Shown: piece after piece, positions 50,663-60,668 of the stretch
Numbering within the stretch: position 1 is the first letter of the stretch
Layout: every line of letters starts with the position of its first letter
Assembly: GCA_963932955.1 (NCBI GenBank)
Contig: CAWVRK010000005.1
Coordinates: 1 to 64,000 of the forward strand
Source: Flavicella sp963932955
GTDB taxonomy: Bacteria; Bacteroidota; Bacteroidia; Flavobacteriales; Flavobacteriaceae
DNA length: 64,000 nucleotides
Direction of reading: 5' to 3'
Position numbers and translations under genes: made by a program
Notes under the pieces: model-generated
What the model was told of the DNA's origin: nothing
Seen by the model: the letters and a program-made list of their open reading frames with translations, nothing else
Database searches by the model: none

Positions 50663-51556
50663 TCACTGAGTTAGTTCTTGAAACAATGCGTCCAAACTTT
50701 TGTTTTTTGATGTCAAGCTGAGAAGCTTAAGGCCTTTTTTCAAAGCAAAATCAAATACTTCAGCACGTTGGTCTTCATCGGTTTCAAAGGTCAACTCCCA
50801 AGTAGTTTCTCCAATATTGACAGCCTCTTTCAAGCTAGAAAGCTCTTTGAAAAAACGTTTTTCAAGTTGAAAATCAAAAGTAACTTCAATGATTTGGGCT
50901 TGTCCTTCCTTGAGGCTTTTTAATTGCCTGTCGGCAACCAACTTTCCTTTATGAAGAACCAACACACGGTTGCAGACTGCTTCAACCTCCTGCAAAATAT
51001 GTGTGGAAAAAAGCACTGTTTTTTCCTTTCCGATCTCTTTTATCAATGTACGTATTTCCACCAATTGATTGGGGTCCAATCCCGTGGTCGGCTCGTCCAA
51101 GATCAAAACGTCTGGTTGGTGCAAGATGGCCGCAGCAATTCCGACGCGTTGTTGGTAGCCTTTTGACAATTGTTGGATTTTTTTATGTGCTTCTGACATC
51201 AGGCCTACCTTTTGAAGGGTAGAAGTGATTTCTTTTTTTGGGACCTTGTGAATTTCCGCAATAAATTGAAGGTATTCTCTCACGTACATTTCTTTGTACA
51301 AGGGATTGTGTTCTGGCAAGTATCCAATGCTTTTTTGGGCTAAAATACGTTGTTGGCTGCAATCCAAACCGTTAATTTTCGCAGTTCCCTCCGAAGCTTG
51401 CAAATAGCCTGTCAACAATTTCATCAAGGTGGATTTACCGGCTCCGTTCGGTCCTAAAAACCCAACAACCTCTCCTTTTTCAATAGAAAAAGAAAGGGAA
51501 TCCAATGCTTTTTGATTGGTGTAAAATTTAGAAAGATGGTTTACAACGATGGACAT
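50663..51556 (-). CDS. gldA: Gliding motility ABC transporter ATPase GldA
   Basis: Encodes 297 residues of an ABC ATPase. Walker A is GFLGPNGAGKSTLMKLLTGY, the signature is QLSKGYQQRVGIAAAI, and Walker B is PDVLILDEPTTGLDPNQLVE, with H-loop FSTHILQEVEAVC. The sequence pattern (SIGYLPEHNPLYKEMYVREY, C-terminal about 70 residues DUF4162-like) follows GldA, which with GldF and GldG forms the ABC transporter needed for gliding in Flavobacterium johnsoniae. Other ABC-2 type ATPases have similar motifs, so GldA is likely but not certain. gldF/gldG are not in this window. A full promoter match lies upstream. Confidence 0.85.
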   Translation of the reverse strand: MSIVVNHLSKFYTNQKALDSLSFSIEKGEVVGFLGPNGAGKSTLMKLLTGYLQASEGTAKINGLDCSQQRILAQKSIGYLPEHNPLYKEMYVREYLQFIAEIHKVPKKEITSTLQKVGLMSEAHKKIQQLSKGYQQRVGIAAAILHQPDVLILDEPTTGLDPNQLVEIRTLIKEIGKEKTVLFSTHILQEVEAVCNRVLVLHKGKLVADRQLKSLKEGQAQIIEVTFDFQLEKRFFKELSSLKEAVNIGETTWELTFETDEDQRAEVFDFALKKGLKLLSLTSKNKSLDALFQELTQ

Positions 51557-51573
51557 GCTAAGTAATTGCTGAA

Positions 51574-51581
51574 CAAAAATA
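51574..51581 (-). promoter_or_regulatory. Promoter -7 element for gldA
   Basis: Minus strand TATTTTTG, full TAnnTTTG match, 17 bases before the ATG at 51556. Confidence 0.6.
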
Positions 51582-51736
51582 CATTAATCTAAGCGAGACC
51601 ACAACAAAGAGGCGCTTGTTATTCGTAATTTTTTCAGACCTTTGTAAAACGAAGGGTTGATTGAAAACTTGAAACAGCGCTTGAGAATAAAAACGTTCAG
51701 CGCTTCGCTTTTGTCCCTTTTTAACTAAAAGAAATA

Positions 51737-52435
51737 ATGAATAAAAAAGTACAGCTACAAGATTTAGGGTCCATTGCTTACAAAGAGGCTTGGGACTACC
51801 AAGACAGACTGTTTCAAAGTATCATCGATGTAAAAATAGACAACCGAAAAAACGGTCTTGAGCAAAGTACGTCGAATTATTTTTTATTTGTAGAACACCC
51901 CCCTGTCTACACATTGGGAAAAAGTGGAAACCTCAACAACCTGTTGCTCAGCGAAAAAGAATTGAAAGCAAAGGACGTGACTTTTTACAAAAGCAATCGA
52001 GGTGGTGACATTACTTTTCACGGACCGGGACAAATCGTGGGCTACCCCATTTTTGATTTGGAAAACTTTTTTACAGACATACACAAGTACCTTCGCTATT
52101 TGGAAGATGCCATTCTTTTGACGCTTTGTGATTACGGACTAAAAGCAGAGCGCAGTCCTGGAGAAACGGGTGTTTGGTTTGATGTTGGAACTCCTTTTGC
52201 ACGCAAAATTTGTGCCCTTGGGGTCCGGAGCAGTCGCTGGGTAAGCATGCACGGTTTTGCGTTAAATGTAAATGTGGATTTGGGTTATTTTGACCACATC
52301 GTTCCTTGTGGAATTCAAGGAAAGGCCGTGACATCGATGCAAGCCGAATTGGGTAAAAAAATACCGGTAACGGAAGTCAAAGAGAAAATCACTCAGCATC
52401 TAGCAGATTTGTTTGCCATTGAATTTATCGTTTGA
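51737..52435 (+). CDS. lipB: Octanoyltransferase LipB
   Basis: Encodes 232 residues. It transfers octanoate from octanoyl-ACP to lipoyl domains, such as that of the pyruvate dehydrogenase E2. Motifs are FLFVEHPPVYTLGKSGN, RGGDITFHGPGQIVGYPIFD, and the catalytic region ARKICALGVRSSRWVSMHG with its Lys, then VPCGIQGKAVTSM with the acyl-carrying Cys. Length is normal. It converges on the KAS III-like gene with 41 bases between. lipA is not in the window. Confidence 0.96.
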   Translation: MNKKVQLQDLGSIAYKEAWDYQDRLFQSIIDVKIDNRKNGLEQSTSNYFLFVEHPPVYTLGKSGNLNNLLLSEKELKAKDVTFYKSNRGGDITFHGPGQIVGYPIFDLENFFTDIHKYLRYLEDAILLTLCDYGLKAERSPGETGVWFDVGTPFARKICALGVRSSRWVSMHGFALNVNVDLGYFDHIVPCGIQGKAVTSMQAELGKKIPVTEVKEKITQHLADLFAIEFIV

Positions 52436-52476
52436 AACAAAAACGACGTATTTGAAACTTGAAAGAAAACATTCTT

Positions 52477-53550
52477 TTAACTACAGCGGTAGACCACGGC
52501 GTTGATATTCATCCCTGCTCCTACAGAAGCCAAAAGAATCACATCTCCTTTTTGGACACCGTGGGGTTCTATTTCCCCCTTCAAAACCAAGTCCAACAAG
52601 GTAGGTACGGTTGCGACCGAACTGTTGCCGAGTTTGTGAATGCACATGGGCATGACGTGTTTTGGTGCCGGCATTTTATAAAGTCTAAAAAAACGTTTTA
52701 CAATGGCTTCGTCCATTTTTTCATTTGCTTGGTGTAGGAAGATCTTTTTGACTTCAGAAATGGAGACACCGCTTTTATCCAAAGCGACTTTCATGGCATT
52801 GGGCACCTTGCTCAAAGCAAATTCATAGATTTTTCTTCCGTGCATTTTGATATACGAAATACTTCTGTCCTCATTTGTATTGTATGAAGGGCCAAAAAAC
52901 AAATAGTCGACCTCTTCTCCTGCAAATGTTTGTGCAGCATGACTTAAAACTCCAAACCCATCTCTGTCAGTTTTGGACTCTAAAACACAGGCACCTGCAC
53001 CATCTGCATAAATCATGGAATCTCTGTCAGATGGATCGGTAACCCTAGAGAGGGCTTCGGTACCGATGACCAATACTTTTTTTGCCATCCCCGATTTGAG
53101 ATAGGCTTCCGCTTGAATGACGCCTTGCACCCATCCAGGACACCCAAACAACAGGTCGTAAGCAACGCAATTGGGATTGGATATTTTCAATTTATTTTTT
53201 ACTCTCGAGGCCAGACTGGGGAGCATGTCTCCTTGGACACTTCCGGTTTTCACATCCCCGAAATTGTGAGCAACCACAATAAAATCAAGTGTCTCTTTGT
53301 CTGTAGCTGCCGATTCAATAGCCGCCAAAGCTGCAATAGCAGCTAAATCAGAGGCATTTTCGCCTGGGCTTAGATACCGCCTCTCTTCGATTCCTGTAAT
53401 GGCGTGAAATTTCTTTATGATTTCTCGGTTGCCACCTGAAAAAGGGCTGCCATCTGTGTTTAAAAACTGATGGTCTAAAAATGTTTCGTTGGACCTAACT
53501 GTAGAAGGAATACAACTTCCTGTACCAGTAATCAAGGTTTGAATCGACAT
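52477..53550 (-). CDS. 3-oxoacyl-ACP synthase III-like (KAS III/FabH-like)
   Basis: Encodes 357 residues with the thiolase fold. The catalytic triad is complete: Cys137 in YDLLFGCPGWVQG, His273 in KIFLHQANEKMD and Asn309 in HKLGNSSVATVPTL. It is longer than typical FabH by about 25-40 residues, mostly in the N-terminal part (SPFSGGNREIIKKFHAITG). It could start fatty acids or act in a special lipid or pigment pathway. No acyl carrier or other biosynthetic gene lies beside it, so the substrate is not decided. A full promoter match with a TTTG 21 bases upstream lies before it. Confidence 0.85.
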   Translation of the reverse strand: MSIQTLITGTGSCIPSTVRSNETFLDHQFLNTDGSPFSGGNREIIKKFHAITGIEERRYLSPGENASDLAAIAALAAIESAATDKETLDFIVVAHNFGDVKTGSVQGDMLPSLASRVKNKLKISNPNCVAYDLLFGCPGWVQGVIQAEAYLKSGMAKKVLVIGTEALSRVTDPSDRDSMIYADGAGACVLESKTDRDGFGVLSHAAQTFAGEEVDYLFFGPSYNTNEDRSISYIKMHGRKIYEFALSKVPNAMKVALDKSGVSISEVKKIFLHQANEKMDEAIVKRFFRLYKMPAPKHVMPMCIHKLGNSSVATVPTLLDLVLKGEIEPHGVQKGDVILLASVGAGMNINAVVYRCS

Positions 53551-53591
53551 AGGAGTTTGCTTGAAAATTATTAAAAAAACATCAAAGCTTC

Positions 53592-53599
53592 CAAAATTA
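53592..53599 (-). promoter_or_regulatory. Promoter for the KAS III-like gene
   Basis: Minus strand TAATTTTG with a TTTG 21 bases further upstream (53621-53624), close to the usual -33/-7 spacing. It lies 41 bases before the start codon. Confidence 0.6.
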
Positions 53600-53790
53600 A
53601 AAGCCCAATTCTAACAAATACAAAGATTCCCAGAAAATGAGTCTATCTGACCGTTTTTTGAAAATAACTTTTTAATTCGTGCGTTATTTTGATTTCGTCT
53701 GACATCTTTTAGGATTGGATAAGCATTTGATCTAAGACAAGAAATTTCGCATCGCTATCCTGATTTCACCCTCAAGAAAATGAGGTTTTT

Positions 53791-54927
53791 TTAAAAATTT
53801 TCATAGATATCTCCCAAGTCAAATGACAGCGAAAAGCGCAGGGTTTTTTCCAAAGGGTTGTTTACGTCCGAAGCATTCATCAAATAGGACAAATCGATGT
53901 TGAAAGATTTGGCTTTCAAACCTCCTCCCAAAGTTAAATATTGACGGTTTCCTTTGTTCTCACTTTCGTGAAAATAACCCGCTCGAAGTGCAAAATCTTT
54001 ATTGTATAGGTATTCTGCACCTAAAGCCCATGTAAATTCTTCCATTTCTTCGCTAAAACCATCTGGAGCATCTCCAAAAGATTGAAAGATTCCTTCTACC
54101 CAGCCTACGTTGTTGTCTTTACCTGAAATAACTTCGCCCGTTACTTTGTCTGTAATAGGAGGAGTCGGCACCAAAAGCTTGGAGGTTTCAAATGTCAGAC
54201 CGATGGTATTGTAGTCGTCCATAATAAAATCGAAACCGGCTCCCAAACGTATGCGAGAAGGAATGAAATTTTCATCTCCAAAAGTATATGACACTTTCGG
54301 CCCCAAGTTGGAAAGATTGAATCCTGCTCTGACCCGTCCGTTAAAACTTCCGTAGTTTTTTTCTGGTGACAAATAGTACCCAGAAATATCAACACCAAAT
54401 CCATTGATGGCAGAAATGGGCGTATCCAAAGATTTGATGGAAATATCCGATCGGATGTACCGCAATGCCACACCCATTGAAAAGTAATCACTCAATTTCA
54501 ATGCATAAGAACCTGCTACAGTCAACTCAGAAGGATTTTCCGTTCCTAAAGGAGCTGCTTGTTCGTCAAAAAGTTCAATTTTTCCGAGAGAAAAGAAACG
54601 CACATTGGCTCCCCATGCACTGCGTTCGTTGATTCTGTTGATCATCGAACCTCCACCGATAAAAAGACCGTCTACGAGGTTTTGCAACCAAGGTGTGTAG
54701 TTGAAGCCTACGGTATACTCCGACGTATTGAAAGCCATCTTTGCGGAGTTGTGGTAGACAGCACTGGCATCTGAAGAAGTGGCCACACCGACATCTCCCA
54801 TTCCTGCTGAGCGTGCATCTGAATTGATCAATAACAGAGGGGCCACTGTTGAAATGGTTCTCGATTGAGCTTGTACTTCAAAAAAACTGATAAAAAGGGC
54901 TAGAATTGTAATTGTTTTATTTCTCAT
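53791..54927 (-). CDS. porV: Type IX secretion system protein PorV
   Basis: Encodes 378 residues. A signal peptide (RNKTITILALFISFFEVQAQ) leads to an outer-membrane beta barrel of the PorV/LptO (FadL-like) family. Conserved start of the mature protein: VAPLLLINSDARSAGMGDVG and SSDASAVYHNSAKMAF. PorV shuttles cargo from the translocon to PorU, the sortase, and binds C-terminal domains. The ATG at 54927 is chosen because it opens directly with the signal peptide; the upstream frame (54978) adds 17 residues. It lies 51 bases downstream of porU, which it normally partners. Confidence 0.93.
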   Translation of the reverse strand: MRNKTITILALFISFFEVQAQSRTISTVAPLLLINSDARSAGMGDVGVATSSDASAVYHNSAKMAFNTSEYTVGFNYTPWLQNLVDGLFIGGGSMINRINERSAWGANVRFFSLGKIELFDEQAAPLGTENPSELTVAGSYALKLSDYFSMGVALRYIRSDISIKSLDTPISAINGFGVDISGYYLSPEKNYGSFNGRVRAGFNLSNLGPKVSYTFGDENFIPSRIRLGAGFDFIMDDYNTIGLTFETSKLLVPTPPITDKVTGEVISGKDNNVGWVEGIFQSFGDAPDGFSEEMEEFTWALGAEYLYNKDFALRAGYFHESENKGNRQYLTLGGGLKAKSFNIDLSYLMNASDVNNPLEKTLRFSLSFDLGDIYENF

Positions 54928-54978
54928 TTGTGAGTGTAAATTGTTTGTATATAATTTATAAACTAAAAAAGCTTGCAT

Positions 54979-57900
54979 TTATTGTAATAAAACCAATTTT
55001 TCGTATTTCTCGGCAGCAACGCCTGTAGCTGAATCTGTCACTTCAAGTTTGTACACATAGACTCCCTTTCCTACTTTTTGTCCATAGTCATCTTTTCCAT
55101 CCCAGCTGATGGATCTCGAAAGACCTCCACTGGTTTCTACTGTTTGCTTGATCGACTTTACCAATTTTCCGTTGACTGTAAAAATAAAAACATTTACATC
55201 TAGTGACGTGTTGGGCTTGTTGTGGTTGAACCAAAACTCTGTATAATTGATAAATGGATTTGGATAATTCAAAACATTTTCAAGCAAAAAAGAATTCTCA
55301 TCGATTACCGTAAACTCCAACGTTTCTTCAGATGAATTATTGTGCGTATCCCATGCTTTAACTTTTAGGACATGGGGTCCGGGTGTCAATTCTCGTAATC
55401 TGTAGTTCAAACGCCCTTTTGTGAAGTCTCCCAAATCGGATTCGTAATACTCGTTTAGCTGAATGGGATTGCTGTCGTCTGCATCTAAAATGGCAACAAT
55501 ACTGTGACCAATAGCGCCCAAAGAGGTATTGATTCCATTGTTATCAGACAATTGAACAATTAAATTTGGTGAGACATTGGTATTTCCTCCATTGACAAAG
55601 GAGTCGTCATTTAAAAACAGTAAAATTTCTGGACCCAGCGTATCACTTTCAGCGTTTTCGTCAATCCCTCCGATGATGGTCTCTAAATCGAATCCTCCCT
55701 TGCTGTTTGATTGGTCTTCTGCATACAAACTTATTTTGGATGTCCCGTAAGACAGTTTGATGTCTTTTGGAACTACAAATTCCAAACTAAACACCCCATT
55801 GTTTACAGCTGATTTTCCGTTGAATATTTTACTCTCCTGAACATCAAAATTCATGGTGACGCCAAAGTCATCATTGTCCAAAGTTGTTTTTACAATTTCT
55901 TTGTCGAAAATTGAGGCTGTCAAGGTTCCTTCAAAATCACTGAGCACCTCCCCAGCAAGCGATGAAACAACCCCTTCCAATTTTATTTTTGAAAGGGCTT
56001 TTAGGGTGTCTCTATAAACCGAAACATCTTTGTCATTGATTTTGGTGATTTGAATATTTGGCAAAGGCCTACCCAATTTCATGGCTGGATCTCCAAAAGA
56101 ATAGATAAAGTAATGTTGCCCTCCATTAGAGGGTTTTGAGTTTTTAGTTGCCATCAAAGCTTCAGCGATGGTATAATCATCGGAGTTGTAGTCTAAAAGA
56201 TTTGAAATCAGGTCTCTATTAAAAGAGCGTCCGTAATTGATAAAGATCTCTCTGGTTGTTGAAATCAAACTAGCAGCACCTCCATTAGCATCTAAAAGCA
56301 TCTCCTCACCTGCAGTTATCCTTGAGGGATTGTCAAATCGAGAAAAATCACAAGTAACTGTTATAAACAACGGTAATTTGTTGAAATTACTCCACTCTCT
56401 AATTTCTGAAACTTCCAAAAAGCGCTCGTGCCCCAATCCTAGTTCCCCTCCATGTCCGAAATAGTCAATCAACAAACTTCCTTTTTCAACGATGTCCGAC
56501 AGGGCAATGTTGAGTTCCGGATAGCGATCTCCTCCCGAACTCGATTGTTGTACGAAAGAATCTGCGTACAGTTTTTTGATATTGTATTGTGGTTTGTTTA
56601 CTTTGATCAAATCTGCAATGTATTCCATATCTCCTTGCAAAACAGATTCGGAACGAGTTTTCAAATCATCCGCCATCAAAGTCAATTGGTTTCTCCATGC
56701 CCCCAAAGAAGCAGTGCTGTAATAATTTAAAATCTTATCAATTCCATTAGTGAGTTCTTGTAAGTTAGAAGCCAATATCCTCCCCGTAGCTACATCTTGT
56801 CGATCCGTGCTGTTGAGATTCCCTTCATTGGCATCCATCATTCCGTAAAAATCGTCCGTTGCATAGGAATACACCAAACTGAAACTTTCGGGTGCTTGAT
56901 AGTTGGGCACGATGTTGTTGTTGTTTGGAGTTCTACCGGTGTCCTTGTAATCATATGTAGCATCTCCTAACAAGCAAAGGTACTTTATTTTGGTATCTGA
57001 TGTACTCGCATTGTCATATAGGAATTTTACAAAGTCACGAATCGCAGTAATGTCCTTAGACCCAGAACCAAATTCATTGTACACCTGCTCCAAATCAACA
57101 ACCTGAGTACTCAATCCAGAATTGGCACTGTGGTGAGCTGCCAATCTTTGTGCTTGGGACATAAATTCTTTTTTGGTGATCAAAAGGTACTGAATGTCTT
57201 TCAATCCATGTAGGTTTTGATTCTCGACACTGGAATTGTCCAAAAGTATAGGTTCGTAATAATCAAAACTGCTTGCAAGGACGTACTCGTTCAGCACGCC
57301 AGAATTGGCTTTGAAACGAAAACCAACTTCCGAATCACTTTGGTTTGTAATCTTCTTAGGATTGAGAAAATCTGTCACATCCCAGATCCGATCTATGTTT
57401 TCGACATTGGCAATCTCATATTCCAAAACTTTATTATTTGTTTGGGACAAATAGTTCCGAAAAGAAAACTGATTCCCGCTCGCAATCAAAAGCTTGTCTC
57501 CAATAACTTCAATATAGTCAAGATGTGCATCTGCTGAGGGGTTTCCGTTGTTGTTGTAAGAAATTGTCAAGTCAATATCCCCATCAACCAAGTTCGTTGA
57601 AAATTCTTTAGTTGCTGCTGAGGCTCTTACATAAGATCCATTATTAATCAAATTGAAATTGATGTCGAAAGAAGAAAGCCCGTCTATTTGAATGTTCATC
57701 AAAGAAGTGGAAGAAGATTCTGCAACGGCTCTTACGCGGAACAAGACTTCACTGCTTGTGTCTAAGTTTTGAAAATCTATGGAATAGTTTCTCGTGTTTT
57801 TAATTTGAAAAGAATCTCCGAACCACTGTTGGCCGGAGCCAAATAAATTGGTCAAATCTTTTTCATAAAAAACAAAATCTTTAAAGGAAGAAATCTGATC

Positions 57901-58797
57901 CGTCGCAACGGTTTCTATAACCGGGGCAGTAGAGATGCGTTTTCCGATCCCGTTGTCAACCGAAATAAAGTAGAAAGCTTGGTCGGAATACCTATTTTTA
58001 CGATGAGTGATGTTGGATTCCGAACTCGTTTCCCAATCGTCAGGACCCACAGCATAAAACAAAACAAAGTCGTTGGAATTGAAAACACCGCCCTGTTCCC
58101 CAGATACGTAAACACTATTTTCTTGTAAGTTTTCATGTCGAAACGAACCATTCAATTGAGGAAGCATGGCGCCACCATTTCCATAAATTCGTATATTTCT
58201 AGGATCTAATGTAGAAACATCAATTCCCAATTGTTGTAAAAAGCTTGAATTCAATTTAAAAATCCCCGTACGGTCCACCGCAAATTTAAACCAAGTTCCA
58301 TTGGCCAAAACAGAATCTTCTACCAAAGCCGTGGACTTGCGGCTTCGTCTACTACCCAATTCGTATTCCAATTCAAAAGAAACCAATCGCGTTACCTTGT
58401 TGCCAGACCTGAGCAGCGGCGTCAAGGAAAGCAATGCATAATAGTGTTCGCCTCCCTTAGAGATGACGAAACTAGGTGACAACTCGACAGGGATTTCTAC
58501 TCCCGCCAAAGAAGTGTACTTTCCGATATCTATGGATTCATACCTGAGATTTTTTAAACGATAATCTACCACGTTGCTATTCTCAGCAACCTCCCACTGA
58601 ACATCAAAGGCAGGAAGTCCTTGAGCATCTATATAATTGTTCTGCACCAATGGATACAAAATCGATTTGTCATTGGGCACTGCCAGTTGAGCAGACAAAT
58701 CCCAATTCAATTCAAAAGATTTTGTTTGCTTTGTCTGAGAAAAACTCTGGAGCGACAAACATGTGATGAGAAATATCAGTAGTACTTTTATTTTCAT
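54979..58797 (-). CDS. porU: Type IX secretion sortase PorU (C25-type cysteine peptidase)
   Basis: Encodes 1272 residues. PorU removes the C-terminal signals of secreted proteins at the cell surface. After a signal peptide (VLLIFLITCLSLQSFSQ) come beta-rich domains. A gingipain-like peptidase domain (C25) follows, with catalytic His782 in DYFGHGGELGLG and Cys816 in VTCDFSRFDNP. The C-terminal about 90 residues (LNYPNPFINYTEFWF ... GVYVYKLEV) form a type A T9SS sorting domain, so PorU is itself secreted by the system. Length is normal. It diverges from gldJ and is followed by porV. Confidence 0.95.
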   Translation of the reverse strand: MKIKVLLIFLITCLSLQSFSQTKQTKSFELNWDLSAQLAVPNDKSILYPLVQNNYIDAQGLPAFDVQWEVAENSNVVDYRLKNLRYESIDIGKYTSLAGVEIPVELSPSFVISKGGEHYYALLSLTPLLRSGNKVTRLVSFELEYELGSRRSRKSTALVEDSVLANGTWFKFAVDRTGIFKLNSSFLQQLGIDVSTLDPRNIRIYGNGGAMLPQLNGSFRHENLQENSVYVSGEQGGVFNSNDFVLFYAVGPDDWETSSESNITHRKNRYSDQAFYFISVDNGIGKRISTAPVIETVATDQISSFKDFVFYEKDLTNLFGSGQQWFGDSFQIKNTRNYSIDFQNLDTSSEVLFRVRAVAESSSTSLMNIQIDGLSSFDINFNLINNGSYVRASAATKEFSTNLVDGDIDLTISYNNNGNPSADAHLDYIEVIGDKLLIASGNQFSFRNYLSQTNNKVLEYEIANVENIDRIWDVTDFLNPKKITNQSDSEVGFRFKANSGVLNEYVLASSFDYYEPILLDNSSVENQNLHGLKDIQYLLITKKEFMSQAQRLAAHHSANSGLSTQVVDLEQVYNEFGSGSKDITAIRDFVKFLYDNASTSDTKIKYLCLLGDATYDYKDTGRTPNNNNIVPNYQAPESFSLVYSYATDDFYGMMDANEGNLNSTDRQDVATGRILASNLQELTNGIDKILNYYSTASLGAWRNQLTLMADDLKTRSESVLQGDMEYIADLIKVNKPQYNIKKLYADSFVQQSSSGGDRYPELNIALSDIVEKGSLLIDYFGHGGELGLGHERFLEVSEIREWSNFNKLPLFITVTCDFSRFDNPSRITAGEEMLLDANGGAASLISTTREIFINYGRSFNRDLISNLLDYNSDDYTIAEALMATKNSKPSNGGQHYFIYSFGDPAMKLGRPLPNIQITKINDKDVSVYRDTLKALSKIKLEGVVSSLAGEVLSDFEGTLTASIFDKEIVKTTLDNDDFGVTMNFDVQESKIFNGKSAVNNGVFSLEFVVPKDIKLSYGTSKISLYAEDQSNSKGGFDLETIIGGIDENAESDTLGPEILLFLNDDSFVNGGNTNVSPNLIVQLSDNNGINTSLGAIGHSIVAILDADDSNPIQLNEYYESDLGDFTKGRLNYRLRELTPGPHVLKVKAWDTHNNSSEETLEFTVIDENSFLLENVLNYPNPFINYTEFWFNHNKPNTSLDVNVFIFTVNGKLVKSIKQTVETSGGLSRSISWDGKDDYGQKVGKGVYVYKLEVTDSATGVAAEKYEKLVLLQ

Positions 58798-58995
58798 GTC
58801 TATAATTTGTAGAGAAACGCGAATTCAAGAATTCATATAATCGTACGCAATATAACACATAAAATAGGAATATGCCAATGAACCTTTGAGCCAAGAAAAA
58901 ATCATTACGAGAGGCTATTTATCTCTAAAAAATTGTGAGAATCCATAAATATTGTAAATTGCAAAGCATATCAAATAACCAACCCTTTCTTAAGA

Positions 58996-60642
58996 ATGAA
59001 TGTTTTTTTTAAATTTAGAATTTTAACGGCAAGTTTAATTTTCACCTGTTTGACAGGATGCAGCATGTTTGACTCCTCTCAGAACACTACAAATCGCTCC
59101 GTTCTTACAGGCTGGAATTACAACGATCCTGCCTATGGGAATTTTTCAATCGAAACCAATTACAAAAACCAAGAAACACCAGAAGGGATGGTTCTTATTG
59201 AAGGCGGTAGCTTCACGATGGGTGCTGTTGAAGAAGATATTATGGCCGACTGGAATACAACACCCAAACGCATTCAACTGAATTCGTTTTACATGGATGA
59301 AACTGAAGTTACCAATTCTGAATATTTATTTTATTTGCTGTGGCTACAACGTGTATTTCCTCCAAAAAACAACAACAGCCTTATCTACAAAAGCGCCTTG
59401 CCCGACACCTTGGTTTGGAGAAATCAATTGGGTAACAACGAATCTTTAATGAATACCTACCTTCGCCATCCGGCTTATGCAAACTACCCCGTTGTAGGTG
59501 TAAATTGGATGCAAGCAAATGACTATTGCGAATGGAGGACGGACCGGGTCAACGAAAAAATATTGATGGACCTCGGTGTCCTCAAAAGTTTATTTGGAGA
59601 AAAATCCATCAAAGTGGAAGGGAAAAATCATTTCAACACCGAGATGTATTATTTAAATCCAAAACTATTGTTTGACGGAGACACGGCCATCTACACCAAA
59701 AAACTTTACAAAGGAAGACATGTAAAACCCCATGATGGAATCTTATATGCTAAATTCCGACTTCCGACAGAGGCAGAATGGGAATACGCAGCAAAAGCTT
59801 TGACAGAAAACAGAGAATACAACAACATAAAAGGGCGTAAAAAATTCCCTTGGAAAGGAAAATACAGCCGCAACAACACATTTAATAAAGCAGGAGATCA
59901 ATTGGCCAACTTTAAAATTGGCAAAGGAGATTACAGCGGAATCGCAGGTTGGAGTAATGATGGTGCCGCCATCACAAATAAAGTAAAATCCTACCCGCCA
60001 AACGCTTATGGACTCTATGACATGGCAGGAAATGTTTCCGAATGGGTGTACGATGTTTACAGACCAATTATTGACAGTGAACTAAATGACTTCAATTACA
60101 CCAGGGGGAATGTTTTCTTAAAGAAAAAGATTGATCGAGACGGAAAAACGATTATTGCAGACAACAATACCAAGATAGATACGCTGCCAAATGGAAAATT
60201 AAACCGCAGATCTAAACCCGGAGAAATCGAATACGAACTTGTCGAAGAAATAGACATCGTTTCCCGATACAACTACAAAAAATCGGACAATTCAGATGTA
60301 GGTGATGGAGAACTGATTTACTCAAGAGATTACTCTAAAGTATCTTATGACTCAAAATCACCGCCCAGAATGTACAACTCTCCTTTGGAAACTAAAAAAA
60401 CATATAGCAAAGAAACTGACTCCTACCAAATTGAAAATGACAACAAGAGAAGAACGACACTTATTGGAAACAAAACAAGGGTCCATAAAGGAGGATCTTG
60501 GAAAGATCGACAATTTTGGCTTGATCCAGCCCAAAGAAGATTTCTTCCCCAACACATAGCAATGGACTTCATAGGCTTTCGTTGTGCTTTGGATAAATTA
60601 GGAAACTTCTCAAACAAACCAAAAAAAAGGTTTAACAATTAA
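58996..60642 (+). CDS. gldJ: Gliding motility lipoprotein GldJ
   Basis: Encodes 548 residues. A lipoprotein signal ends in LTGC (Cys22), so it is anchored by lipid. The rest is a formylglycine-generating-enzyme/sulfatase-modifying-factor fold: MVLIEGGSFTMGAVEEDI, YMDETEVTNSEYLFYLLW, FRLPTEAEWEYAAKAL, and GLYDMAGNVSEWVYDVYRP, with the C-terminal GGSWKDRQFWLDPAQRRF. GldJ keeps this fold without known enzymatic activity; it stabilises GldK and the gliding and T9SS machinery. A long insert (about 360-490) between the last FGE blocks is Lys/Asp-rich. murF follows beyond a terminator. Confidence 0.93.
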   Translation: MNVFFKFRILTASLIFTCLTGCSMFDSSQNTTNRSVLTGWNYNDPAYGNFSIETNYKNQETPEGMVLIEGGSFTMGAVEEDIMADWNTTPKRIQLNSFYMDETEVTNSEYLFYLLWLQRVFPPKNNNSLIYKSALPDTLVWRNQLGNNESLMNTYLRHPAYANYPVVGVNWMQANDYCEWRTDRVNEKILMDLGVLKSLFGEKSIKVEGKNHFNTEMYYLNPKLLFDGDTAIYTKKLYKGRHVKPHDGILYAKFRLPTEAEWEYAAKALTENREYNNIKGRKKFPWKGKYSRNNTFNKAGDQLANFKIGKGDYSGIAGWSNDGAAITNKVKSYPPNAYGLYDMAGNVSEWVYDVYRPIIDSELNDFNYTRGNVFLKKKIDRDGKTIIADNNTKIDTLPNGKLNRRSKPGEIEYELVEEIDIVSRYNYKKSDNSDVGDGELIYSRDYSKVSYDSKSPPRMYNSPLETKKTYSKETDSYQIENDNKRRTTLIGNKTRVHKGGSWKDRQFWLDPAQRRFLPQHIAMDFIGFRCALDKLGNFSNKPKKRFNN

Positions 60643-60668
60643 CCTCCTAAAATAAACTAAGGAATTTG

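Noticed and set aside
51600..51725. Three GCGCTT-containing copies upstream of lipB
   Set aside because: GCGCTT copies are short and surrounding bases differ; no regular spacing was found, so chance is a sufficient explanation.
53761..53793. Possible terminator CCTCA/TGAGG with T-run after porV
   Set aside because: The T-run is on the strand opposite to porV's direction and the stem is 5 bp; not convincing.
58820..58840. Two GAATTC sites close together upstream of porU
   Set aside because: A direct repeat of a six-base palindrome separated by AA; no wider symmetry supporting an operator.
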